From Vibrio sp. VB16 (GTDB lineage: Bacteria; Pseudomonadota; Gammaproteobacteria; Enterobacterales; Vibrionaceae), in contig NZ_CP087590.1 of assembly GCF_015594925.2 (NCBI RefSeq), positions 1 to 64,000 on the forward strand: DNA of 64,000 nt, written 5' to 3'. Both the position numbers and the translations under genes were made by a program. This document shows positions 17,396 through 25,734 of this stretch, piece by piece (position 1 is the stretch's first letter; every line of letters begins with the position of its first letter). The notes below the pieces were generated by a model that was given only the letters and a program-made list of their open reading frames with translations, had not been told where the DNA came from and ran no database searches.

Positions 17396-18316
17396 CTATT
17401 TCTCCTCATCCTTGTTCTTACACATTGGGAAACCCAAAGCTTCACGAGATGCGTAATACGCTTCTGCTACGGCCTTAGTTAAGTCACGAATACGAAGGAT
17501 ATAGCGTTGACGTTCAGTCACAGAAATGGCTTTACGAGCATCAAGCAAGTTAAAAGCGTGCCCAGCTTTTAAAATACGCTCATAAGCAGGAAGAGATAGA
17601 GGCTTTTCTAATGCCAAAAGTTCTTTACACTCTTTTTCGCATTGATCAAAGAAAGTGAATAAGAAATCGACATCAGCGTGTTCAAAGTTATACGTAGACT
17701 GTTCAACTTCGTTTTGGTGGAAGATATCACCGTAAGTGGTTTTTCCTAGTGGGCCGTCAGACCATACCAAGTCATAGACAGAATCGACATCTTGAATATA
17801 CATAGCAAGACGTTCGATGCCGTAAGTTATTTCGCCAGTGACAGGTTTACACTCAAGGCCACCTACTTGTTGGAAGTAAGTAAATTGAGTAACTTCCATA
17901 CCGTTTAACCAAACTTCCCAGCCTAAGCCCCATGCACCTAGTGTTGGGTTTTCCCAGTTATCTTCAACAAAACGAATATCGTGAACGAGTGGATCGACTC
18001 CTAGTACTTCAAGAGAGCCAAGATAAAGCTCTTGAATATTATCGGGAGAAGGTTTGATGATAACTTGGAATTGATAATAGTGCTGTAGGCGGTTCGGGTT
18101 TTCACCATAGCGGCCATCTGTCGGGCGGCGTGATGGTTGAACATAAGCGGTAGCAATTGGCTCTGGGCCAAGCGCTCTTAAGCACGTCATAGGGTGAGAA
18201 GTACCTGCACCCACTTCCATGTCTAGGGGTTGAACAATAGTACAACCTTGTGTTGCCCAATAATCCTGCAGCGCGAGGATCATACCTTGAAAGGTTTTGA
18301 TATCGTATTTTTGCAT
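17396..18316 (-). CDS. glyQ: Glycine-tRNA ligase alpha subunit
   Basis: This is the catalytic alpha chain that makes glycyl-adenylate. The start at 18316 (MQKYDIKTFQGMILALQDYW) matches the E. coli N-terminus MQKFDTRTFQG; an in-frame ATG at 18391 would add 25 residues that the family lacks. This gives 306 residues against 303 in E. coli. The class II core is seen in CTIVQPLDMEVGAGTSHPMT and NRLQHYYQFQVIIKPSPDNIQ. The Shine-Dalgarno before 18316 is weak, so N-terminal homology is the main argument. Confidence 0.95.
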   Translation of the reverse strand: MQKYDIKTFQGMILALQDYWATQGCTIVQPLDMEVGAGTSHPMTCLRALGPEPIATAYVQPSRRPTDGRYGENPNRLQHYYQFQVIIKPSPDNIQELYLGSLEVLGVDPLVHDIRFVEDNWENPTLGAWGLGWEVWLNGMEVTQFTYFQQVGGLECKPVTGEITYGIERLAMYIQDVDSVYDLVWSDGPLGKTTYGDIFHQNEVEQSTYNFEHADVDFLFTFFDQCEKECKELLALEKPLSLPAYERILKAGHAFNLLDARKAISVTERQRYILRIRDLTKAVAEAYYASREALGFPMCKNKDEEK

Positions 18317-18647
18317 AGTCAGGTTCGCGCGATTCTTCTGTCTGTTTATACCGGTCATATTTGAAGTTGCTGCTACGTTAATCGCTCTCATTCATTGAGT
18401 GTCTCTAATGCTTATAAGGGGTCATTCGTTTGTTGCTTTATCGCGACTTCTACTATTTAAGGTACAGTGGAAAATAACGTTAAAGTATAGCGATATATTG
18501 TCTATGGGAGTAGACCAAATATTGTTTATTTATCGAACGGAGGGAAGAATTTTTGTATTTATTGATATTTATTATTGTTTTCACGTTGAAAAGGCTATTT
18601 TTCAACGTGAATAATAAATATAGAGTGTGAGTATTTGACAACTAATG
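18317..18647. other. Intergenic region between glyQ and tusA with a long hairpin
   Basis: No convincing gene is seen. The glyQ promoter should lie at its left end. At about 18571-18620 an AT-rich inverted repeat contains the perfect arms TTCACGTTGAAAA / TTTTCAACGTGAA around a short loop, extended by TTATT / AATAA. It begins about 28 bp after the tusA stop and could end tusA transcription, although the minus-strand T tract is poor. Confidence 0.6.
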
Positions 18648-18896
18648 CTATTTGAGTCCTTTCTTTATCAAATACTCATAGGGGGCGGTTTCTGTTTGTG
18701 CTGCCAAAAGTTGATGATCCATAAAACGACAAAAACTAGGAATGTCTCTTGTTGTTGAAGGGTCATCTGCTTTAATAAACAAAACTTCGCCGTCTTGCAT
18801 GTTTCTCATTGTCTTCCTGACCATCATGACTGGTTCTGGACATCTTAATCCTTCAGCTTCTAGAGTTTTGTGTGCTACAGCTGTATCGAGTGTCAT
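18648..18896 (-). CDS. tusA: Sulfur-carrier protein TusA
   Basis: TusA accepts persulfide sulfur from IscS and passes it to TusBCD for 2-thiolation of tRNA wobble uridine. The 82-residue protein has the family motif LRCPEPVMMVRKTMR with the acceptor cysteine at residue 19, and the C-terminal pattern TTRDIPSFCRFMDHQLL. Length and motif agree with E. coli TusA (81 residues). Monocistronic on the minus strand. Confidence 0.96.
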   Translation of the reverse strand: MTLDTAVAHKTLEAEGLRCPEPVMMVRKTMRNMQDGEVLFIKADDPSTTRDIPSFCRFMDHQLLAAQTETAPYEYLIKKGLK

Positions 18897-18962
18897 TACT
18901 TCATTCTCTGTCTAATTCTTAATGCTGATAATACTGCCGGAAAAAAAATATTCAATAAAAGC

Positions 18963-18991
18963 TTGGCAAATGTAAAAAAAGTCGCTACATT
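18963..18991 (+). promoter_or_regulatory. Candidate sigma-70 promoter for a short transcript
   Basis: TTGGCA (18963-18968), 17-bp spacer, TACATT (18986-18991). Five of six and four of six bases match the -35 and -10 consensus. It points toward a terminator 65 bp away rather than toward a nearby start codon. Confidence 0.45.
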
Positions 18992-18997
18992 TAGTTA

Positions 18998-19081
18998 ACA
19001 AGTGCGCAACATCATTCCAGTATGTTCTAGCACTATTCCAATTTTTCTTGGGCTTCCCCGCTGAAAGGCGGGATTTTTTTT
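18998..19081 (+). ncRNA. Candidate small RNA (about 84 nt) or leader of the LysR gene
   Basis: Between a plausible promoter (18963-18991) and a Rho-independent terminator (19056-19081) lies about 84 nt with no start codon-led frame of useful size. The layout, with unpaired 5' sequence and a terminator hairpin with an eight-T tail, resembles Hfq-dependent sRNAs. I could not match it to a known family such as Spot 42, Qrr, RyhB or MicA by eye. The alternative is a terminated leader of the LysR gene starting at 19149. Confidence 0.4.
19056..19081 (+). terminator. Terminator of the candidate small RNA
   Basis: CCCGC / GCGGG stem, TGAAAG loop, then A and eight T's on the plus strand. No plus-strand protein gene lies upstream for more than 13 kb, so it must serve a short transcript. 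Confidence 0.75.
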
Positions 19082-19148
19082 GCCTAAAGAAAAATGATTG
19101 AACCAGTGTAGTATATAAAGCAGAACCAATTGATAAGAGTAGTGTACT

Positions 19149-20093
19149 TTGGAACTGGAAGATATTTATCGACGCGATTTGAATTTGCTGGTGGCGCTTC
19201 GTGTCCTTATTGAAGAAAGAAGCGTAAGCAAAGCGGCATTGAGGCTAAATTTGAGTCAGTCTGCGATGAGCCGCGTATTAGGTCGTTTGAGAAACCTCTT
19301 AAATGATCCATTATTTACTCGCCAAGGACAGCAGTTACTACCCACTGAAAAAGCGTTAGAGATTGATAGCGCGTTGGGAGAGCCGCTCGAATCCCTGCGT
19401 TCTCTGCTGTCAGAGAAAGAATTTGACCCTAAAAGTTGTACGCAGTCTTTCACTATCGCGACAACTGATTATGCGATGCAGACAATACTGCCATTCGCAT
19501 TACCACGTTTGTACCGTGAAGCCCCCAATGTATCTCTCGATCTCTTACCCCTTCAGCACGATCAGTTAATGTACCAACTGACCACTCAAGGGGCAGATCT
19601 TGCTATTTGTCGACCCACAAGCTCAATCGATTCATTGCATAGTGAGATACTCGGTAGGGTAGGCGTGTTTTGTATGGTATCGAATTCACATCCCTTAGCT
19701 GGTTTTGAACTGACTCTTGATGATTACCTTCGTTATCCTCACGCTACGATAGCGATAAGTGATGGTGTGAAAGCATTAATAGATCTGGCTTTAAAAGATC
19801 AACCAGAGAGAAAAACCGTAATACGTGCATACCATTTAGAGGCGGCTTTGGCAGTAATCGATACTATCCCGCTTATTATAACGGTCCCGGCTGACCTAGC
19901 TTATTTGGTTGCCGAAAGGTATAACTTGGTTATTAAGCCACTACCATTTGAATTTATACCATTTGAATATTCGATGATCTGGCACCCTAGATGTGAGCAT
20001 TCGCCAGCTCAGGAGTGGTTAAGGAATCTTCTAAAAGAAGAGTGCGGAAAATTAATTGCTAAGCGGGTAGGGGACTTGGGATTAGAGGGGTAG
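19149..20093 (+). CDS. LysR-family transcriptional regulator
   Basis: The 314-residue protein has an N-terminal winged helix-turn-helix (LNLLVALRVLIEERSVSKAA, then LNLSQSAMSRVLGRLR) and a LysR effector-binding domain beginning QSFTIATTDYAMQ. The start is a TTG at 19149; no ATG lies in a better position, and the protein begins MELEDIYRRDLNLLVAL, usual for the family. The target is unknown. It is convergent with acuI and follows the candidate sRNA. NodD/LeuO-like proteins share the N-terminus, so the subgroup is open. Confidence 0.85.
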   Translation: MELEDIYRRDLNLLVALRVLIEERSVSKAALRLNLSQSAMSRVLGRLRNLLNDPLFTRQGQQLLPTEKALEIDSALGEPLESLRSLLSEKEFDPKSCTQSFTIATTDYAMQTILPFALPRLYREAPNVSLDLLPLQHDQLMYQLTTQGADLAICRPTSSIDSLHSEILGRVGVFCMVSNSHPLAGFELTLDDYLRYPHATIAISDGVKALIDLALKDQPERKTVIRAYHLEAALAVIDTIPLIITVPADLAYLVAERYNLVIKPLPFEFIPFEYSMIWHPRCEHSPAQEWLRNLLKEECGKLIAKRVGDLGLEG

Positions 20094-20095
20094 TT

Positions 20096-20136
20096 ATTTA
20101 CTGTGAATATAACAAGGTGCTACTTTCACAGTAAAT
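20096..20136. terminator. Shared hairpin between convergent LysR and acuI genes
   Basis: Perfect 12-bp arms ATTTACTGTGAA / TTCACAGTAAAT separated by 17 nt, centred in the 67-bp gap between two convergent stop codons. It lacks a long T tract, so termination is inferred from position. Confidence 0.5.
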
Positions 20137-20160
20137 ACAAATTTGACCAGTACTATAGGC

Positions 20161-21141
20161 TTATAGTTTGATCACGACACGACCGGTTACTTGACCATTG
20201 GTAATGTCTTCTGCATATTTTGGTGCTTCTTCAAGTGAGATCTCAGTACAAGCTTGTTCAAAGTAGCTTTCAGGTAGAAGCTTGGTCAGTTTATCCCAAG
20301 CCGCAATACGCTTTTCTAGAGGGCAAGATACAGAGTCAACACCTTGAAGGCGAACGTTACGCAGGATAAATGGCATTACTGTTGTTGGCAGATCAAAGCC
20401 ACCCGCCAATCCGCAAGCAGCAACCGCACTATTGTAATCCATTTGCGCCAATACCTTAGCAAGTACCTTACTTCCTACGGTATCAACGGCGCCAGCCCAA
20501 ATTTGTTTTTCTAATGGACGTGCTGGTTCTTCAAATTGAACGCGATCGATTATTCGGTTAGCGCCTAACTTCTCTAGTAGTGGTCCGTTTTCTTCAACAC
20601 GTCCAGTAACCGCCGCGACTTTATAGCCAAGTTGAGCGAGTAATGTGACGGAGACAGAACCGACACCACCGCTTGCACCTGTAACCAGTATTTCTCCATC
20701 TTCTGGTTTTACATCTGCATCAATCAGTGCCTGAACACATAACATGGCGGTGAAACCTGCTGTACCGACCATCATCGCTTTTTTACTATTGAGGTCTTTA
20801 GGCAAAGGAACAAGCCAATCTGCTTTTAAGCTGGCTTTTTCTGCCATACCACCCCAATGATTCTCACCAACCCCCCAACCGGTAAGCACAACTTCATCGC
20901 CTTCTTGATAGCGAGAATCATCAGAGCTGATAACCTTTCCTGCAAGGTCTATACCAGGAACCATAGGGAAATTACGAATGATTCTGCCTTTGCCTGTAAT
21001 CGCTAACCCATCTTTATAGTTTAAAGATGAGTAATCAACCGCAATTAAAACCTCCCCTTCAGGAAGTTGTGTTTCATCGATCTGTTCAACAGCAGCAAGT
21101 GTGCGTTTGTCTTCTTGTTTTAGAACTAAAGCGTTAAACAT
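20161..21141 (-). CDS. acuI: Acrylyl-CoA reductase, AcuI/YhdH family
   Basis: A zinc-free medium-chain dehydrogenase/reductase that reduces acryloyl-CoA with NADPH. It protects against acrylate and related toxic enoyl-CoAs. The start at 21141 (MFNALVLKQEDKRTL) has GGAG 6 bp upstream and matches YhdH, unlike the in-frame ATG at 21153, which has no Shine-Dalgarno. The 326-residue protein carries SLNYKDGLAITGKGRIIRNF and the nucleotide-binding VTGASGGVGSVSVTLLAQLG. In marine bacteria the enzyme also serves DMSP/acrylate use, but no other DMSP gene is present here. Confidence 0.92.
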   Translation of the reverse strand: MFNALVLKQEDKRTLAAVEQIDETQLPEGEVLIAVDYSSLNYKDGLAITGKGRIIRNFPMVPGIDLAGKVISSDDSRYQEGDEVVLTGWGVGENHWGGMAEKASLKADWLVPLPKDLNSKKAMMVGTAGFTAMLCVQALIDADVKPEDGEILVTGASGGVGSVSVTLLAQLGYKVAAVTGRVEENGPLLEKLGANRIIDRVQFEEPARPLEKQIWAGAVDTVGSKVLAKVLAQMDYNSAVAACGLAGGFDLPTTVMPFILRNVRLQGVDSVSCPLEKRIAAWDKLTKLLPESYFEQACTEISLEEAPKYAEDITNGQVTGRVVIKL

Positions 21142-21469
21142 GGTTGTCTCCATAAGGGTTGGCAGGATGTAATCTAATTCGACTATGAAATTATGACATG
21201 AATTGTAGAACTATCCACTCTATGACAAAAATGAAATATTATCATTCTCGGTATGCAAGCTATGCATAGTTAAGTGGCGGGATGATCTTATATCGTTATA
21301 CGCAAAAAAAGAGCGATGATTAATCGCTCTTTTTTATATGTTCAATACCTATATTACGTTGTGTAAGTATTTGATCAGCAATGGGGATGAATGCCCATTG
21401 CTGTCTGCTCCGCTACATCTATACGGGTAGCGAGTTACTTTTCCCAGACTGATATACGTTGTTTGCGAA
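21142..21469. other. Intergenic region between fadA and acuI
   Basis: No gene is seen. It contains the acuI upstream region, the fadA terminator (21304-21336) and a second perfect hairpin CAGCAATGGG / CCCATTGCTG (21376-21403, 8-nt loop) within 70 bp of the fadA stop. The latter has no T tract on either strand and may be a 3'-end stabilising structure. Confidence 0.6.
21304..21336 (-). terminator. Terminator downstream of fadBA
   Basis: GAGCGAT / ATCGCTC stem with a 5-nt loop, flanked by seven A's and seven T's, so it can act on either strand. It lies 134 bp after the fadA stop. Confidence 0.85.
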
Positions 21470-22633
21470 TTAGACCCTTTCAAAGACGGTTGCAATACCT
21501 TGACCCAGACCGATACACATGGTCGCCAAACCAAACTGAGCATCTTGTGTTTCCATCAGATTGATTAGCGTTGTTGATATACGCGAACCAGAACAACCTA
21601 GTGGATGGCCTAATGCGATTGCGCCACCATTTAGATTGATTTTGTCATCGACGACATCAGCCAACCCAAGGTCTTTAACACAAGGAAGTGATTGAGCGGC
21701 GAAGGCTTCATTCAGTTCTATTACACCAAGGTCTTGTACGGAAAGTCCCGCGCGCTTCAGTGCTTTTTGTGTCGCGGGAACGGGACCATATCCCATAATG
21801 GATGGATCACACCCGGATACAGCCATCGAACGAATACGTGCGCGGATAGGTATACCGAGTTCTTTGGCTTTGCTTTCGCTCATAACCAGCATCGCGGAGG
21901 CGCCGTCAGATAAAGCAGAAGAAGTCCCCGCGGTTACGGTTCCGTTGACAGGGTCAAAGACGGGACGAAGTTTAGATAACCCTTCAACGGTTGTTTCTGG
22001 GCGAATGACTTCATCAAAGTCCAGTTGAATCAGAGATCCATCAGCAGTATGTCCTTCCGTCGGCAAAATCTCATTTTTAAATCGGCCTTCAACCGTCGCC
22101 GCTTGTGCTCTAGCATGTGAACGTGCTGCAAATTCATCTTGTTGTTGACGGCTGACACCATGTAATTTACTTAGCATTTCCGCCGTTAAACCCATCATAC
22201 CTGCCGCTTTAGCTACATTTTTAGATAACCCTGGGTGAAAATCGACACCATGATTCATTGGTACATGACCCATATGTTCAACACCACCGATTAAGCAGAT
22301 TTCAGCATCACCTACCATAATGGCGCGGGAAGCGTCATGGAGTGCTTGCATCGATGAACCACATAGTCGGTTTACCGTAACGGCACCAATTTGTTTAGGC
22401 AGACCCGCCAATAATGCGGCATTACGAGCAATATTGAATCCTTGCTCTAGTGTTTGCTGTACACAACCCCAGTAAATATCTTCTATTTGATTTGGATCGA
22501 CCTTAGGGTTTCGAGCCAAAATACCTTTCATTAAATGTGCAGAGAGATCTTCTGCTCTAACGTTGCGAAATGCACCACCTTTGGAACGACCCATAGGTGT
22601 GCGAAGACAATCAACAATAACAACATTATTCAT
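21470..22633 (-). CDS. fadA: 3-ketoacyl-CoA thiolase, beta subunit of the fatty acid oxidation complex
   Basis: FadA carries out thiolytic cleavage of 3-ketoacyl-CoA in aerobic beta-oxidation, in complex with FadB. The start at 22633 (MNNVVIVDCLRTPMGRSKGG) gives 387 residues, exactly the E. coli length; a longer in-frame form from 22699 overlaps fadB and is rejected. The nucleophilic cysteine is in NRLCGSSMQALHDA. The other active-site residues are in GGAIALGHPLGCSG and MCIGLGQG. It lies 25 bp after fadB. Confidence 0.97.
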   Translation of the reverse strand: MNNVVIVDCLRTPMGRSKGGAFRNVRAEDLSAHLMKGILARNPKVDPNQIEDIYWGCVQQTLEQGFNIARNAALLAGLPKQIGAVTVNRLCGSSMQALHDASRAIMVGDAEICLIGGVEHMGHVPMNHGVDFHPGLSKNVAKAAGMMGLTAEMLSKLHGVSRQQQDEFAARSHARAQAATVEGRFKNEILPTEGHTADGSLIQLDFDEVIRPETTVEGLSKLRPVFDPVNGTVTAGTSSALSDGASAMLVMSESKAKELGIPIRARIRSMAVSGCDPSIMGYGPVPATQKALKRAGLSVQDLGVIELNEAFAAQSLPCVKDLGLADVVDDKINLNGGAIALGHPLGCSGSRISTTLINLMETQDAQFGLATMCIGLGQGIATVFERV

Positions 22634-22658
22634 TGTGAGATTCCTTTTCCAAAAGTGA

Positions 22659-24830
22659 TTAAAGTGAGCCAGTTTGTTGAGCTTGGTAGAATACGCCATC
22701 GTTTTCTGCCATATCTAATAGCATTTGAGGGACTTCATAGAGTGGGCCCAATGCTTTGTATTGCGCCGCCATTTCAACATAGTGTTTTGCGCCAATACTG
22801 TCTATATAGCGGAATACACCACCTCTAAATGGAGGGAAACCTAAACCATATACCAAGGCCATATCGGCTTCTTGTGGTGACGCAATAATGCCTTCTTCTA
22901 AGCAAAGCACGACTTCGTTAATCATAGGAATCATCATTCTTTGGATAATCGTGTCATCATCAAAGGCTTGTTTATTTGCACAAACAGATTCAAGAAGTGG
23001 TAAAACATCTTCAGATAATGATTTTTTAGGTCTACCTTTTTTATCGACAGAGTATGCGTAGAAACCATGACCATTCTTTTGGCCAAATTTGTTAGCTTCA
23101 AAAAGAGCACCAATAGAATCTTTGCCTTGTTTTGACATTCTTTCTGGAAAGCCCTGAGCCATAACTTCTTGTGCATGATGGGCAGTATCAATTCCCACGA
23201 CATCGAGCAAATAAGCGGGTCCCATTGGCCAGCCAAATTTCTTTTCCATCACTTTGTCTACTTTAATGAAGTCTGCTCCATCTTTCAGGAGTGCACTAAA
23301 CCCACCGAAGTATGGAAAAAGTACGCGGTTGACAAAGAAACCCGGACAATCATTAACAACAATAGGGGACTTACCCATTTTTGCTGCATAAGCAACAACA
23401 CGATTAATCGTCTCTTCTGATGTTTTTTCACCACGAATAATCTCTACCAATGGCATACGGTGGACGGGGTTAAAGAAATGCATACCACAGAAGTTTTCTG
23501 GGCGTTTAAGTGATTTGGCAAGTAGGTTGATTGGGATCGTAGATGTATTGGAGGCTATAACGCTATCTTCTGATGCGTATGTTTCAACTTCGCTCAATAC
23601 GAAGGCTTTAATTTTAGGGTTTTCAACAACGGCTTCAACAATAATGTCGGATTGCTCAATGCCCGCATAATGAAGACTCGGTGTAATAGAAGAAAGAATA
23701 CCGGTCATCTTGAAACCGTCGATACGACCTCTTAATAGTTGTTTGTTTAGTAACTTAGAGGCTTCTTTCATACCCAAATCAAGTGAGGCCTGAGCGATAT
23801 CTTTCATCATCACGGGTACGCCCTTGAGCGCGGATTGGTAAGCGATACCACCGCCCATAATACCAGCGCCAAGTACCGCTGCTCTTTCTGTTTTTTTATT
23901 TGCAGATTTTGCGGCCTTTTTGGCAATCCCTTTTATGTGTTGATCATTTAAAAATAATCCAACAAGGGATTTAGCTTCTTCCGATTTTGCCAGTTTGATA
24001 AAGTGTTTACGCTCTATATCTAATGCGGCATTTCGGCTACAGGTAGCGGCTTCTTCTATTGCTACCACCGAGGTTATTGGTGCAGGATAATGTGGTCCCG
24101 CCTTTTGTATGACTAAGCCTTTTGCCATTGTAAAACTCATCATGGCTTCTAGCTTACTTAGTGTTAACGCGGAGGTTTTTTGTTTACGGCGAGCCTGCCA
24201 ATCGAGTTGTTCATTTTTTGCCTGAGTAATCGTGTTAATTGCCGACTCGAGTAGTGTGTCTGTATCAACAACCGCATCAAGCAAACCTATTTTAAGCGCG
24301 TCTTCAGCGCGTTTTGGCTTGCCTGTAGTAATGAGCTCCATCGCTGTATCAGCACCAACCAAACGAGGCATACGAACAGATCCACCAAACCCAGGCATAA
24401 TGCCTAGCTGTGTTTCTGGTAAACCTATGCTTGTGGTTTTGTCACCAATACGAAAATCTGTAGCCAATACGCACTCGCAACCACCACCTAGAGCGTAACC
24501 CTTGATCATTGAAAGGGTGGGGACGGGTAGATCTTCTAGTTTGTTGAAAATACTATTTGCATACTGCACCCATTGATCGAGCTCTTCTTCTGGTTTAGCG
24601 AACAAACCTAAAAACTCGGTAATATCGGCGCCCACAATAAAAGTATCTTTATCTGAACTAAGAATGAGACCAGTTAAGCTTGAGTGATTTTTAAGGGCAT
24701 CAAGAGCTTGATCGAGTGATTCTAGCGTTCCTAAATCAAGTTTGTTCACTGAGGCGGGTGCACAAAAGCTCAACTCGGCAATGCCGTCGTTCAATTCTCT
24801 TACCTGTAGGGTAGTGGCTTGGTAAATCAT
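22659..24830 (-). CDS. fadB: Fatty acid oxidation complex subunit alpha
   Basis: This multifunctional protein has an enoyl-CoA hydratase/isomerase domain at about residues 1-190 (ALGGGCECVLATDFRIG and IGLPETQLGIMPGFGGS with the catalytic glutamates). An L-3-hydroxyacyl-CoA dehydrogenase domain starts near residue 313 (AAVLGAGIMGGGIAYQSA), with the catalytic histidine in FFNPVHRMPLVEII. Its 723 residues compare with 729 in E. coli. It is the first gene of fadBA and has an ACGGAG Shine-Dalgarno. A FadR box lies 80 bp upstream. Confidence 0.97.
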   Translation of the reverse strand: MIYQATTLQVRELNDGIAELSFCAPASVNKLDLGTLESLDQALDALKNHSSLTGLILSSDKDTFIVGADITEFLGLFAKPEEELDQWVQYANSIFNKLEDLPVPTLSMIKGYALGGGCECVLATDFRIGDKTTSIGLPETQLGIMPGFGGSVRMPRLVGADTAMELITTGKPKRAEDALKIGLLDAVVDTDTLLESAINTITQAKNEQLDWQARRKQKTSALTLSKLEAMMSFTMAKGLVIQKAGPHYPAPITSVVAIEEAATCSRNAALDIERKHFIKLAKSEEAKSLVGLFLNDQHIKGIAKKAAKSANKKTERAAVLGAGIMGGGIAYQSALKGVPVMMKDIAQASLDLGMKEASKLLNKQLLRGRIDGFKMTGILSSITPSLHYAGIEQSDIIVEAVVENPKIKAFVLSEVETYASEDSVIASNTSTIPINLLAKSLKRPENFCGMHFFNPVHRMPLVEIIRGEKTSEETINRVVAYAAKMGKSPIVVNDCPGFFVNRVLFPYFGGFSALLKDGADFIKVDKVMEKKFGWPMGPAYLLDVVGIDTAHHAQEVMAQGFPERMSKQGKDSIGALFEANKFGQKNGHGFYAYSVDKKGRPKKSLSEDVLPLLESVCANKQAFDDDTIIQRMMIPMINEVVLCLEEGIIASPQEADMALVYGLGFPPFRGGVFRYIDSIGAKHYVEMAAQYKALGPLYEVPQMLLDMAENDGVFYQAQQTGSL

Positions 24831-24909
24831 TATCTTTCTCCGTAAAAAAGCAATGCGTATTTGCTATCGAGAGTCCATTTCTTATTTATTCTTGCTCTGT
24901 TTGACAAAA

Positions 24910-24926
24910 TTCTGGTTTGACCAGAT
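24910..24926 (-). promoter_or_regulatory. FadR operator upstream of fadBA
   Basis: TTCTGGTTTGACCAGAT matches 12 of the 14 fixed positions of the FadR site ANCTGGTCNGACCAGNT and contains the perfect palindrome TCTGGT-TTG-ACCAGA. It is 80-96 bp upstream of the fadB start, where FadR would repress in the absence of long-chain acyl-CoA. Confidence 0.75.
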
Positions 24927-25063
24927 GATTGATTTTGAACCACTGAAATCAAAATATCAACAAAATTCAAACAAGCGTTTAACATTTGTGATGTTGGTTT
25001 TCTAGTATAGGTGGGTTTTTATCGTGATAGACTAGTTAAATTAGTACGTTAGATAAGTTAAAG

Positions 25064-25699
25064 ATGAACGACCAACCGTATCGAATTCCAGCCGAGCCCG
25101 TTGAGTTTGAAGAAGAGATAAAAAAAAGCCTTTTTATTACTCAACTTGCTCATGCACCTACAATAGAAGCGGCCAAGAGCTTTATTGAAGAAGTAAAAGG
25201 AAAACATTCTGGTGCTCGACATCATTGTTGGGCGTTTGTGGCTGGCAGAGCAGATGATTCAATGATGTGGGGCTTTAGTGACGATGGTGAGCCGTCAGGC
25301 ACAGCAGGTAAACCAATCTTAGCTCAGCTTAGTGGTTCAGGTGTGGGCGAGATGGTTGCAGTCGTTACTCGATACTCTGGAGGAATAAAGTTAGGAACCG
25401 GGGGATTGGTTAAGGCATATGGTGGTGGCGTACAGCAAGCACTTAAACGACTTCAAACTCTAGAGAAAAAAATCAACACTCAGTTGCAACTAAGGTTAGA
25501 CTACTCGTTTATGCCCCTATTAAAAAATATAATGGCGCAATATGAAGCGTCGGCTTTGAATACAGAGTTTTTTGAACAGATTGAGATGACATTAGAAATA
25601 GAAAAGCGACAGGTTTCGGACTTTACATTAAGTGTCATCAATAAAAGTGGTGCGAGGATTATTGTTTCTCAAGATACCGTCACCCCAATGAAAAGATAA
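25064..25699 (+). CDS. yigZ: YigZ family protein (IMPACT family)
   Basis: A conserved protein of the IMPACT/YigZ family whose molecular role is unsettled; the eukaryotic relative modulates GCN2. The 211-residue protein has the N-terminal UPF0029 domain with the signatures HHCWAFVAG, SDDGEPSGTAGKPIL and VVTRYSGGIKLGTGGL, and a C-terminal ferredoxin-like domain. It is the first gene of a yigZ-trkH-hemG unit, the same order as in E. coli before an rRNA operon, though pepQ is not present here. Confidence 0.92.
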   Translation: MNDQPYRIPAEPVEFEEEIKKSLFITQLAHAPTIEAAKSFIEEVKGKHSGARHHCWAFVAGRADDSMMWGFSDDGEPSGTAGKPILAQLSGSGVGEMVAVVTRYSGGIKLGTGGLVKAYGGGVQQALKRLQTLEKKINTQLQLRLDYSFMPLLKNIMAQYEASALNTEFFEQIEMTLEIEKRQVSDFTLSVINKSGARIIVSQDTVTPMKR

Positions 25700-25734
25700 C
25701 TAGGAAGTTAGAAGCTCAGCTTCATAATGCAAAT

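Noticed and set aside
18399..18614. 71-residue frame between glyQ and tusA
   Set aside because: Low-complexity AT-rich translation, no good ribosome-binding site, and it runs through a long hairpin. It looks like chance.
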